Source: Actinomycetota bacterium
GTDB taxonomy: Bacteria > Actinomycetota > Actinomycetes > Streptosporangiales > Streptosporangiaceae
Reading direction: 5' to 3'
Length of the DNA: 37,588 bases
Assembly (NCBI GenBank): GCA_027314515.1
Contig: DAHVAR010000243.1
Span: 1-37,588 of the forward strand
Positions 1 through 7,451 of the stretch are shown piece after piece (position 1 is the stretch's first letter; each line of letters opens with the position of its first letter). Made by a program: the position numbers and the translations under genes. A model generated the notes under the pieces. That model saw nothing but the letters and a program-made list of their open reading frames with translations. It did not search any database and had not been told where the DNA came from.

Positions 1-1
1 C

Positions 2-172
2 CGCTCCATCCTGGTCATCGCCTGGTACCTGCTCTCCGATCGTGGCGCCCGCTTCCACGACCTCGGCGCCGGCTACTACGTCAGCCGCATCGACAAGAAC
101 CGCAAGGCTCGCGGCCACATCCGCCAGCTCGAGGCCCTCGGCTACACCGTCACGCTCGCGCCTGCCGCATAA
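2..172 (+). mobile_element. IS110-family transposase, C-terminal fragment
   Basis: The open frame enters from the left edge and ends at TAA 170-172, giving the last 56 residues of a protein. The tail reads ILVIAWYLLSD, then FHDLGAGYY, then HIRQLEALGYTVTLAPAA. This is the characteristic carboxyl end of actinobacterial IS110/IS116/IS902 transposases (after the Transposase_20 domain). Those enzymes use a RuvC-like DEDD active site, which lies outside the window. IS110 elements usually lack terminal inverted repeats, and none is visible between here and position 289. Only the 3' end can be seen, so whether the copy is intact is unknown. The family call rests on recall of the C-terminal pattern. 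Confidence 0.65.
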
Positions 173-289
173 GCACAGGTCAGCCCCTTGCTGGTGTTCG
201 CTGCCGCGCGCAGGCTCAGGTTATTGTCCGGTTAGGGCTGCCGGGCCGGGCCGGTTAGACGAGCGCAGTGTGTGCGGGCGGCTGCGCGC

Positions 290-1054
290 TCACTCTCCCT
301 GCCAGACCGGCGGCCGCTTTTCCGCGAACGCCAGCGCGCCTTCCCTGGCGTCCGCCGAGGTAAATACCGGGCCGATGATCTCGCCCTGCCGTCGGAATGC
401 TTCGGCGGCTGGCCAGTCAGCCGACTCGGCAATCACGCGCTTGCTGGCGGTCAGCGCGAGCGGACCGCCAGCGGCGACCCTCGCCGCGAGCTCCCTAGCT
501 GCGGTCAGCGCCTGGCCGGCCGGCGCCAGCAGGTTGACCAGGCCGGCCTGGTGCAGCTTGGCTGCCGGGAAGTGCTCGCCGGTAAGGGCAATCTCCATGG
601 CCAGGTGATAAGGGATGCGCTTGGGCAGCCGGAGCAGGCCGCCGGCGCCCGCGACCAGCCCGCGTCTGACCTCGGGCAGGCCGAACTTAGCGTCTTCGCT
701 GGCCACTATCAGGTCGCAGGCCAGAGTGAGCTCGAACCCGCCGGCCAGCGCGTAGCCCTCGACCGCCGCGATGATCGGCTTGGCCGGCGGGCGCTCCACG
801 ATCCCGCCGAACCCGCGGTCCTCGAAGCTGGGAAAGTCGCCCGTCAGGAACCCCTTGAGGTCCATGCCGGCGCTGAACGTGCCGCCCGCCCCGGTCAAGA
901 TCAGCACCTGAACGTCTTTGCTCGCGTCGAACTCGTCCACAGCCGCGGCGATGCCGCGGGCCACCGCGCCGTTGACGGCGTTCCTGGCCGCCGGCCGGTT
1001 GATGGTGATGACGGCGACGCCGTCGCTGACTTCGGTCAGGACTTCTTCCGGCAT
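290..1054 (-). CDS. enoyl-CoA hydratase/isomerase (crotonase superfamily)
   Basis: This 254-residue protein has the usual crotonase length. The oxyanion-hole segments are FSAGMDLKGF (about residues 60-69) and ALAGGFE (about 102-108). The two glutamates that act as general acid/base in true hydratases are both present and 20 residues apart: E108 in GGFE and E128 in LPEVRRG. The enzyme should therefore hydrate 2-enoyl-CoA to 3-hydroxyacyl-CoA in the cytoplasm. The C-terminus has the common REGALAFAEKRPPVW helix. It starts at ATG 1054 after an AAGGGAA ribosome-binding site. It lies 34 bases downstream of a same-strand SDR gene, so the two probably form an operon for consecutive β-oxidation steps. 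The acyl substrate cannot be deduced. Confidence 0.9.
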   Translation of the reverse strand: MPEEVLTEVSDGVAVITINRPAARNAVNGAVARGIAAAVDEFDASKDVQVLILTGAGGTFSAGMDLKGFLTGDFPSFEDRGFGGIVERPPAKPIIAAVEGYALAGGFELTLACDLIVASEDAKFGLPEVRRGLVAGAGGLLRLPKRIPYHLAMEIALTGEHFPAAKLHQAGLVNLLAPAGQALTAARELAARVAAGGPLALTASKRVIAESADWPAAEAFRRQGEIIGPVFTSADAREGALAFAEKRPPVWQGE

Positions 1055-1088
1055 GGTTTCCCTTACTTCTGGGCTGGTCCTGGTGCTG

Positions 1089-1862
1089 TCACTTCGGCTG
1101 GAAGCGGATGCCGCCGTCGAAGCGGATGACGTCGGCGTTCATGTAGTCGTTCTCGATCAGCATGCGGACCAGGTGGGCGAATTCGGCCGCGGTGCCCATC
1201 CGCTTGGGGAAAACCACCGGCGCCGCAAGCTTCGACTTGAACTCCTCGCTGGCCGGGCCACTGCCATAGATCGGCGTGTCGATGATGCCAGGGCAGATGG
1301 TGTTCACCCGCATGCCGATGGCGGCCAGGTCCCTGGCGGCAGGCACGGTCATCCCGATGATGCCGCCCTTGGATGCCGAGTAGGCCAGCTGCCCGGTCTG
1401 ACCTTCCAGGCCGGCGATCGACGCTGTGTTGATCACCACACCGCGGGCGCCGTCGGCATTGGCCGGCTCGGTCTTGGCCACCGCCGCCGCGCCGATGCTC
1501 ATCAGGTTGAAGGTCCCGATGAGGTTGATGTCGATGACCTTTCCGAAAGCTGCCCGGTCGTGCGGTTCGCCGTCGCGGCCGACGGTCCGCTGGGCCCACC
1601 CGATGCCGGCGCAGCTGATGACGAATCTCAGCGGAGCGCCCGCCGATGCCGCAACCGCGACCGCCGCCCGGACTGACTCGGCGTCGCTGACGTCGGTCTG
1701 CACGAATATCCCGCCGACTTCGCTGGCCAGCGCTGTGCCGCGGTCCGAATTGAGGTCGGCAACGACGACCTTGCTGCCGGACGCGGCGAGCTCACGGACT
1801 GTCGCCTCGCCGAGGCCGCTGGCCCCTCCGGACACGATTGCTGCGGTGCCGTTAAGTTCCAT
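1089..1862 (-). CDS. SDR-family oxidoreductase, 3-hydroxyacyl-CoA dehydrogenase (HSD10-like)
   Basis: This is a classical short-chain dehydrogenase of 257 residues. The Rossmann glycine motif is SGGASGLG (11-18). D36 at the end of β2 (VVVADLN) indicates NAD preference. The catalytic residues are S148, Y161 and K165 (YSASK), and PGIIDTPIYG (191-200) follows. The long loop QRTVGRDGEPHDRAAF and the overall pattern resemble type II 3-hydroxyacyl-CoA/2-methyl-3-hydroxybutyryl-CoA dehydrogenases. The open frame extends upstream to 2027, but that part is proline/glycine-rich and non-homologous. ATG 1862 is chosen because the SDR fold begins there and a TATGCT hexamer sits exactly six bases before it, as in leaderless transcripts. 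It is first in a probable operon with the downstream enoyl-CoA hydratase, oxidising that enzyme's product. Confidence 0.88.
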   Translation of the reverse strand: MELNGTAAIVSGGASGLGEATVRELAASGSKVVVADLNSDRGTALASEVGGIFVQTDVSDAESVRAAVAVAASAGAPLRFVISCAGIGWAQRTVGRDGEPHDRAAFGKVIDINLIGTFNLMSIGAAAVAKTEPANADGARGVVINTASIAGLEGQTGQLAYSASKGGIIGMTVPAARDLAAIGMRVNTICPGIIDTPIYGSGPASEEFKSKLAAPVVFPKRMGTAAEFAHLVRMLIENDYMNADVIRFDGGIRFQPK

Positions 1863-1868
1863 GGCCGG

Positions 1869-1874
1869 AGCATA
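1869..1874 (-). promoter_or_regulatory. -10 element for leaderless SDR transcript
   Basis: On the minus strand TATGCT is followed by six bases and then the ATG of the SDR gene. This places the transcription start at the start codon. No Shine-Dalgarno sequence is seen. No convincing -35 element was found. Confidence 0.5.
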
Positions 1875-2165
1875 CTTTGGCTGGCTCTGACCCGCCGAAC
1901 GGGGTTCGGCCTGTTTACCGGCTAGTTCCCGGCGGCTATTGGGCGGCGGTCCAGCCGCCAGCCCGGCCAACCCGATCGGCCCCCGTCGGCCCCCCGTCGG
2001 CCGCGCCAGTCCGGTCGGCCCCGCCAACCCGAGCCAGCCCCCACCAGCCCCACCAGCCCCGCCGGCGTCGGGAGGGCCAGCCGCTCAGCCAGATAACCAA
2101 ATGTCAGCGCAGTGCCGTAGCGTGTGCGGCAGGTAGCAAGCGGTGGGTAGAACTTCAGGGCTGGC

Positions 2166-2180
2166 AGGTCCGTCGGACCT
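2166..2180. promoter_or_regulatory. palindromic operator candidate upstream of MFS exporter
   Basis: AGGTCCG-T-CGGACCT is a perfect 7-bp inverted repeat around a single base, 37 bases before the GTG start of the exporter. A TAGAAC hexamer near 2148 could be a -10 element, putting the palindrome just downstream of transcription initiation. That is a typical place for a TetR/MarR-type repressor. No regulator gene lies next to it. Confidence 0.4.
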
Positions 2181-2217
2181 TTGGCCGGGCCGTGCCCGCT
2201 TTCAGGGGAGGACAGCA

Positions 2218-3825
2218 GTGACGGCAGTGGCAATGGACTCCAAGCATTCCAGGAACCCCTGGGCCATCCTGCTGGTGGTCTCGCTCGGGTTCTTCATGAC
2301 CCTGCTCGACCTGACGATCGTCAACATCGCTATCCCGAACATGATCTCGAAGCTTCACGCCTCGCTCGACGACATCCTGTGGGTCATCAACGCCTACGCC
2401 CTCGTGCTGGCCGTACTGCTCATCACCTGCGGGCGCCTGGGCGACCTGCTCGGGCAGCGCAAGCTGTTCTTTGCCGGGATTGCCGTGTTCACGCTTGCCT
2501 CGGCAGCCTGCGGTTTCGCTCCGTCGCCCGGCTTCCTCATCGGGTTCCGCGCAGTTCAGGGCCTAGGTGCCGCCATGCTGATGCCGCAGACGCTGGCTAT
2601 CTTGACCATGGTGTTCCCGCCCGAGCGCCGGGGTGCTGCGTTCGGAGTCTGGGGCGCAGTCGCGGGAGTGGCAACAATTGCGGGCCCTACCCTGGGTGGC
2701 CTGCTGGTCACAGCGTTTGACTGGCGCTACATCTTCTTCATCAACGTGCCGATCGGCGCGATCGTGCTGGTGCTCACCATGATCCTCATCCCGGATCTGC
2801 GCACCGGTCGCCGGCACAGCTTCGATGTCACCGGCGTGACGCTGGCAAGTCTGTCTTTGCTCGCGATCTGTTACGCGCTTGTCGAAGGGCAGAAATACAA
2901 CTGGAGCACGATCACCTCGTTCATCTCCATCCCGCTGCTGCTGGGGGTTGGCTTCGTGCTGCTCGGCCTGTTCCTATATCTCCAGGCCAGGCGCCAGGAC
3001 GGAGAGCCGCTCGTGCCGTTCTCCCTGTTCAGGGACCGGAACTACGCGCTGATGAATTTGGTGTCTGGCTTCATCGCGATCGGCATGCTGGGGATCTTCC
3101 TGCCGTTCTCGATCTATCTGCAGTCCGTCCTCGGCTTCTCGGCGCTGAAGGCGGGGCTGACAATGGCGCCAGCGTCCGTTGTCTCGATGTTCGTGGCACC
3201 GGTGGCTGGCCGCATGTCCGACCGGATTGGCGGCAAGTACATCCTGATATCCGGCCTCCTGCTATTCGCCGGAGGCATGGGGGCGATCGCGTTCATCGCG
3301 CAAACTACCTCGGCCTGGTATGCCTTCCTCGCACCACAGTTCGTTGCGGGCATCGGCATCGGCTGCACGTTCGCGCCGATGACCACGCTCGCGATGCGGA
3401 ACGTTAACCCGATGATGGCCGGCGCGGCCTCGGGCGTTTTCAACACCACCCGCCAGGTAGGTACCGTGATCGGCACCGCTGGCGTCGGCGCACTGCTGCA
3501 GAACCGCCTGGTCGCCGGGTTCACGGCGCAAGTGCAGCAGCGCGCCGCAGACCTGCCGCCGGCGGCCCGCGACAAGCTCGTAGCCGGATTCCAGTCCGCG
3601 GCCAAGGGCGGCCTCGAGGTGGGATCGGGAGCGCACACTTCAGGACTGGGGGGCGAGATCTTCACGCACGGGTTCGTCGAGGCCATGAGACCGACGATCC
3701 TGGTGCCCATCATGTTCCTTGTCGCCGCAGCGCTGAGTTGCCTGCTGGTCAGGCGGCGGCCAACCGTCGGCGGCGACGGTCAGGTGTCCGGGGCGTCCGA
3801 GCCGGCTGCAACCGCCGCCGGGTAA
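2218..3825 (+). CDS. DHA2-family MFS drug/H+ antiporter (EmrB/QacA type)
   Basis: This 535-residue integral membrane protein has about 14 hydrophobic segments, the size of the DHA2 subfamily. Diagnostic motifs are LDLTIVNIAIPNM in helix 1, [13 protein letters not shown] (motif A) after helix 2, FRAVQGLGAAMLMPQ (motif B) and GVATIAGPTLGGLL (motif C, antiporter signature). A long extracytoplasmic loop near residues 425-475 precedes the last helix. It should export hydrophobic compounds in exchange for protons. GTG 2218 is chosen because GGGGAGGA (2205-2212) lies five bases upstream. An in-frame GTG (2227) and ATG (2233) are further from it, and the open frame continues upstream to 2143 without homology. 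The substrate is unknown, and the gene is monocistronic. Confidence 0.9.
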   Translation: MTAVAMDSKHSRNPWAILLVVSLGFFMTLLDLTIVNIAIPNMISKLHASLDDILWVINAYALVLAVLLITCGRLGDLLGQRKLFFAGIAVFTLASAACGFAPSPGFLIGFRAVQGLGAAMLMPQTLAILTMVFPPERRGAAFGVWGAVAGVATIAGPTLGGLLVTAFDWRYIFFINVPIGAIVLVLTMILIPDLRTGRRHSFDVTGVTLASLSLLAICYALVEGQKYNWSTITSFISIPLLLGVGFVLLGLFLYLQARRQDGEPLVPFSLFRDRNYALMNLVSGFIAIGMLGIFLPFSIYLQSVLGFSALKAGLTMAPASVVSMFVAPVAGRMSDRIGGKYILISGLLLFAGGMGAIAFIAQTTSAWYAFLAPQFVAGIGIGCTFAPMTTLAMRNVNPMMAGAASGVFNTTRQVGTVIGTAGVGALLQNRLVAGFTAQVQQRAADLPPAARDKLVAGFQSAAKGGLEVGSGAHTSGLGGEIFTHGFVEAMRPTILVPIMFLVAAALSCLLVRRRPTVGGDGQVSGASEPAATAAG

Positions 3826-3834
3826 CTGTCCAGC

Positions 3835-3946
3835 GGAGCTCATCGGCACGGAGCTCATCGGCACGGCCGGATCTCTTGTCCTCGTCGGCCACCGGGGCAG
3901 CGGCACATGGCCAGCGCCACTCTGGCGCAGCGGCACTCTGGCGCAG
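3835..3946. repeat. short tandem direct repeats after the MFS gene
   Basis: Two perfect adjacent 15-bp copies of GGAGCTCATCGGCAC occupy 3835-3864. Two 13-bp copies of CACTCTGGCGCAG with a 16-bp period lie at 3918-3946. A third pair, GTTAGCTGCA with a 17-bp period, follows at 4012-4038 and runs into the end of the next minus-strand gene. No function is evident. Confidence 0.7.
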
Positions 3947-4029
3947 CCGCACCCCAGGCACCTCGCGCTGGCGCATTGCCTGACTTCCGCCGACTGCGCA
4001 AGGCGCGCCTTGTTAGCTGCATTGCATCG

Positions 4030-4593
4030 TTAGCTGCAATGTGCTGCCGTCGGGAGACTCTCCGCCGAGGGATATGGCGGATCGAGCTTCGCAAACGCGC
4101 CTGAGCGCGCCAGCGCCGTTTCAACGTCGGTGAAGTCGCGGCGACTGTTCCGTCCGACGTAAGCCTTGATGGGCCTGCGGCAAGCGACCTGGAATCGGAT
4201 CGAGGCTGCGCGGTTGCCAGACCGGTAATTCAGGATGCAGACATCCGCGAGCGGCGCGGCGAGCGCCCGTTCCCTCGGGATGCTGCGGAGCCGAGACATC
4301 CGGCCACAGATCAGCCGCCGGTCTGTCACCACCATGTACATCGGACGGGGCAGCCAGTAGGCGCCGAGTCCCAGGACGGGCAGGATCATGGCTTCCACGG
4401 GATCAGCAGGCAACGTGCCGAGCAAACTCACTACGCTGACCACTGTCACCGCCACTGCCAGCATGAGCATGACCGCCACGCCCCAGCGTGACGGATCGGA
4501 GGTCACCGCAGAACTCGCGGCGATCCGTTCGCCCGGCTGGAGGTCGTGCCGAAATGCCTCCACTGCCTGTGATGTCAGGGCCGGCCTGGTCAT
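4030..4593 (-). CDS. hypothetical membrane protein, PH-like
   Basis: I do not recognise this gene by family. The 187-residue protein has a short hydrophilic N-terminus with FRHDLQPGERI. Two hydrophobic helices follow at about residues 38-60 and 68-86. A cytoplasmic part then begins MYMVVTDRRLICGRM, a pattern like the strand pair that opens bacterial PH-like/YdbT-type domains. It is therefore probably a small two-pass membrane protein with a cytosolic β-rich domain. The frame is open to ATG 4686. ATG 4593 is preferred because a GATAAC hexamer lies exactly six bases upstream, and a GGAG is also nearby. The gene is convergent with the MFS exporter, and its stop codon lies inside a direct repeat. 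No function is assigned. Confidence 0.6.
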   Translation of the reverse strand: MTRPALTSQAVEAFRHDLQPGERIAASSAVTSDPSRWGVAVMLMLAVAVTVVSVVSLLGTLPADPVEAMILPVLGLGAYWLPRPMYMVVTDRRLICGRMSRLRSIPRERALAAPLADVCILNYRSGNRAASIRFQVACRRPIKAYVGRNSRRDFTDVETALARSGAFAKLDPPYPSAESLPTAAHCS

Positions 4594-4599
4594 TTCGGG

Positions 4600-4605
4600 G
4601 TTATC
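4600..4605 (-). promoter_or_regulatory. -10 element, leaderless geometry
   Basis: GATAAC on the minus strand, then six bases, then ATG 4593. It matches four of six positions of TATAAT. This supports the shorter start of the hypothetical membrane protein. Confidence 0.35.
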
Positions 4606-5027
4606 TCCGGTGTTGCCGAGCGCCGAGGCATTTGCGAGCCACGCCTGCCTAAGCATTATGCGCGCAGGTCCAGTAACCCAGGCCATTCCCTAGGCTGGCA
4701 ATGATGCGATCGGCGCGCACGGGCTGACAACGCAAGGCCCGGTCAACTGCACAGTCCTCGGTACCGATTCGGTTGGGACGCCGTTCCTAGCGTCACCCGC
4801 TTCGCCGGACATCGCTCGGCTACCTCAGTCAGTCTCACCCGCGCACTGTCCGTTCCGGCAACCGGCCACGTCGCTCCTGTCGCCGTCGGCAACCCGATCG
4901 TGCACCGAGGCCCTCCCGTTCCGCCGCTGGGAGGCCGTAGCCTTGCGCGCCGTTATGCCGCCCAGAATCCGCTAGGTCCCTGCATATGGTCGTCGTCCGG
5001 GCGCGCTGTTTTGTCGGTACCTCTCGC

Positions 5028-5033
5028 TACTAT
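5028..5033 (+). promoter_or_regulatory. -10 element candidate for the HNH gene
   Basis: TACTAT lies in an AT-rich patch 40 bases before GTG 5073, leaving room for a leader that contains GGGAGGGGG. No clear -35 hexamer is at the right distance. Confidence 0.4.
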
Positions 5034-5072
5034 TTTCGATAGACAGCTCGCGTTGGGAGGGGGTGTACCACG

Positions 5073-7451
5073 GTGGCGGATCACGGTGACCCGGCCGGGG
5101 GTGCGTCCCGGCCCGATGACGCGAAGCCGCAGGGCGCTGACCCGGCCGGGGGTGCATCCCGGCCTGATGACTCGAAGCCGCAGGGCAGCGAGCCGGCGGT
5201 GGCGTGGTTGTCGGAGGCGGACCTGGTCACCCTGATGGATGAGCTGGGCGTCCCGCATTCGGTCGCCGACTTGGATGATGACCTGGCACGGGATGTGGAT
5301 GACCTGCTGCGCGGCGAGCCCGAGCCGGGTGGGACCGACGGGGCGGGCCAGGCCGACGGGCCGGGCGTGGCCAGCGCGGCGTGGGTCGCCGAGCGGCTGC
5401 CGACCGGGCCCGGGCTCGCCGGCCTCCTGGCGGTCGCTGCTCCCGGCGAGGCGTCCGGGTTTGATCTGCCCGGCATCGCCGCGGGGTTCCGGCGGCTGGC
5501 AGCCTGGGCGCAGGCCGGGGAACTGGCCGCGGTCGCGCAGCTCGCCTCTCGTGCGGCCGCAGCCAACCCGCGGGTCGGCACCGCCGCGGATGGCCGGCCG
5601 ACGCGCCTGCCACCCGAAGCGGCCGCCGAGGTCGCCCTGGAACTGCGAATGACCCAGCCCGGCGCATTGGGGTGGGTGGACCTGGCGGTGACGCTGCGGT
5701 GGCGGCTGCCAGCCACCGGCGCGGCGCTCGCCGCCGGGACTATCGACCTGTCGCGGGCGAGGGCCATCGCCGAGGCCACCGCGGTTCTGTCCGATGATCT
5801 GGCCGCCGCGGTCGAGGCGCGGGTGCTGCCCGCAGCCGGGACTCAGACCGTCGGGCAGCTGCGCATCGCGGTCCGCCGGGCTGTGATCGCCGCCGATCCT
5901 GAGGGAGCTGAGCAGCGCCGCCGCGACACCGAACGGCAGGCAAAGGTCACCCTGTACCCGGATGAGCACGGCACCGCGATGCTGGCCGGGTCATCGCTGC
6001 CTGGTGTGCACGCCGCCGCCGCGATGGCCCGGATCACCGCGATGGCCAGGGCGCTGAAGTCCTCCGGCGCCGCCGGCGGCCTCGACCTGCTGCGCTCGTA
6101 TGTCTTCCTCGGGCTGCTGCTCGACACGATGCCGCCCATCCCGCCGCCCGCAGCCGGCCCGCCGGACATCCCGCCGGACATCGCGCCGGCCGACCGCGGA
6201 CAGCCCGGCCAGCCGGCGCCCCGGAGCGGAACCGGTGACCAGCCAGGCCCCGGCGGCCACGCCGCTCCGCCCGCCGGTGGCACGTCCGGCCAGCCGGCCG
6301 GAGACGACCAACGCCTCGCCCAGGACAACCACCCAGCCCAGTACGACAGCGCGGGCGGGGACGACTGCCCAGGCGGGGACGACTGCCCGCCGGTTGCCTG
6401 GCAGGACATCCCGTGTCCGGGCGACGATGACGCCCCGCCGGACGATGGCGATGTCCCGGCCGAGTTCCGCGACGTGGCCGGCGAGGCAGATGACGACGAA
6501 GAGTGCGACCGGGCAGCGCAGGCACCGTCGCTGGGCTGGCCGCCACTGCCCGCCCGGCTGCCCGACGCCGGCGCCGGGGCCGGGGCCGAGGCGCCCGGGC
6601 GGCCAGGGACACCGGGGCCGCCCCCCGGCCTGCTCGACCTCCTCATCCCGTGGTCCGCGCTGGCCGGGCACAGTTCCGAGCCCGCCCGGCTCGGCCGGGT
6701 AGGTCCGGTGACGAGCCTGCAGGCCAGCCAGGTGCTTCTCCTCGCCGCGCAAAGCGCCAATACCCAATGGCGCGTGGTCCTCACCGACGATCGCGGCCAC
6801 GCCATTGCGGTCGAACGGGCCAGACCAGGCTGGCATCGCGCCGACCGCGCCGCGGCCACGGCGGACGGCGGCGATCCGGCCCTGCCTGTCCGCGGCGATC
6901 CGGCCGTGCCGGACGGCGCCGGGGATGCGGCTGATGGCGCTGGCGTCGTCGGACGTGTCACGGTGGCGATCCGCCAGAGCTGGCTGGGCACACCGCGCGC
7001 GGCCCCGCCCGGCGGTCCGCCGCCCGTGGCCGCGATCGCCACAATGGTCCTGCGCGCTGCCGACCGCGCGGCAGCCCAGGCAGACACCCGCGCCGCCCGC
7101 GTTGGTCCCAGCGCTGACACCGACGCTGACGCCGGAGGCTGCGCACACGCTATGGCCTCGCTGTCCTACCGCCCACCGCCGCGGCTCCGGGATTTTGTCG
7201 TAGCTCGAGATCAAACCTGCCGGTTCACCACCTGCGGCCAGCCCGCGTGGCGTGCCGACCTCGATCACACGATCCCCTACGACCAAGGCGGGCTAACCTG
7301 CAGCTGCAATCTCGGCGGTTTCTGCCGAACCCACCACAAGGTCAAGCAACTGCCAGGCTGGGACGTCCAGCAGATTCGACCGGGGCTCTTCCGCTGGACA
7401 ACCCCGGTCGGCCGCACCTACCAGGCCGAACCCGATACCTACCCGGCCTGA
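5073..7451 (+). CDS. DUF222 / HNH endonuclease domain protein (13E12 repeat family)
   Basis: This 792-residue protein belongs to the abundant actinobacterial family with an N-terminal DUF222 helical domain (about 60-360) and a C-terminal HNH nuclease fold (about 700-765). Visible HNH elements are the CRFTTC zinc-knuckle half (C716, C721), DLDH with H732, N746, and FCRTHHKVK with H754/H755. The middle part (about 350-580) is Pro/Gly/Asp-rich and probably disordered, and includes GGDDCPGGDDCP. The N-terminus carries a 17-residue tandem repeat. GTG 5073 follows GGGAGGGGG at suitable spacing. Its last 13 bases overlap the 3' end of the convergent kamA-like gene. Family members are often multi-copy; DNA cleavage is inferred from the motif and the biological role is unknown. 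Confidence 0.88.
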   Translation: MADHGDPAGGASRPDDAKPQGADPAGGASRPDDSKPQGSEPAVAWLSEADLVTLMDELGVPHSVADLDDDLARDVDDLLRGEPEPGGTDGAGQADGPGVASAAWVAERLPTGPGLAGLLAVAAPGEASGFDLPGIAAGFRRLAAWAQAGELAAVAQLASRAAAANPRVGTAADGRPTRLPPEAAAEVALELRMTQPGALGWVDLAVTLRWRLPATGAALAAGTIDLSRARAIAEATAVLSDDLAAAVEARVLPAAGTQTVGQLRIAVRRAVIAADPEGAEQRRRDTERQAKVTLYPDEHGTAMLAGSSLPGVHAAAAMARITAMARALKSSGAAGGLDLLRSYVFLGLLLDTMPPIPPPAAGPPDIPPDIAPADRGQPGQPAPRSGTGDQPGPGGHAAPPAGGTSGQPAGDDQRLAQDNHPAQYDSAGGDDCPGGDDCPPVAWQDIPCPGDDDAPPDDGDVPAEFRDVAGEADDDEECDRAAQAPSLGWPPLPARLPDAGAGAGAEAPGRPGTPGPPPGLLDLLIPWSALAGHSSEPARLGRVGPVTSLQASQVLLLAAQSANTQWRVVLTDDRGHAIAVERARPGWHRADRAAATADGGDPALPVRGDPAVPDGAGDAADGAGVVGRVTVAIRQSWLGTPRAAPPGGPPPVAAIATMVLRAADRAAAQADTRAARVGPSADTDADAGGCAHAMASLSYRPPPRLRDFVVARDQTCRFTTCGQPAWRADLDHTIPYDQGGLTCSCNLGGFCRTHHKVKQLPGWDVQQIRPGLFRWTTPVGRTYQAEPDTYPA
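5088..5189 (+). repeat. two 51-bp tandem repeats inside the HNH gene
   Basis: Units 5088-5138 and 5139-5189 differ at only a few bases and keep the reading frame. Each encodes a 17-residue unit beginning DPAGGASRPDD. This makes the N-terminal tail prone to length variation. Confidence 0.85.

Larger units (their letters stand above)
1863..2217. other. 355-base divergent intergenic region, C-rich repeats
   Basis: This is the non-coding stretch between the SDR gene (minus) and the MFS gene (plus). From about 1930 to 2065 it is very C-rich, with short degenerate repeats such as GTCGGCCCC and CCCACCAGCCC. The remainder is ordinary sequence holding the palindrome at 2166-2180 and the MFS ribosome-binding site. 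The short proline-rich frames crossing it have no recognisable homology. Confidence 0.6.
4594..5072. other. 479-base divergent intergenic region
   Basis: No supported gene was found between the hypothetical membrane protein and the HNH gene. If the upstream ATG 4686 were used, about 90 bases would be coding. Visible items are an imperfect hairpin, GGCCCTCCC paired with GGGAGGCC, around 4910-4935. A relatively AT-rich patch near 5025-5045 contains TACTAT (5028-5033), a candidate -10 for the HNH gene. The ribosome-binding site GGGAGGGGG lies just before 5073. Confidence 0.5.

Noticed and set aside
173-289. Right terminal inverted repeat of the IS at the left edge
   Set aside because: No repeat matching anything in view; IS110 elements usually lack one and the left end is outside the window.
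272-1129. 285-codon plus-strand frame over the enoyl-CoA hydratase
   Set aside because: The minus strand carries both catalytic glutamates and crotonase motifs; the plus frame is Arg-rich and featureless.
1922-2233. 103-codon minus-strand frame in the SDR-MFS gap
   Set aside because: Gly/Pro/Arg low-complexity product of a C-rich repeat tract, with no start signal or homology.
5843-7286. Long minus-strand frames opposite the HNH gene
   Set aside because: Arg/Ala/Gly-rich shadows without homology; the plus strand carries DUF222 and HNH motifs.
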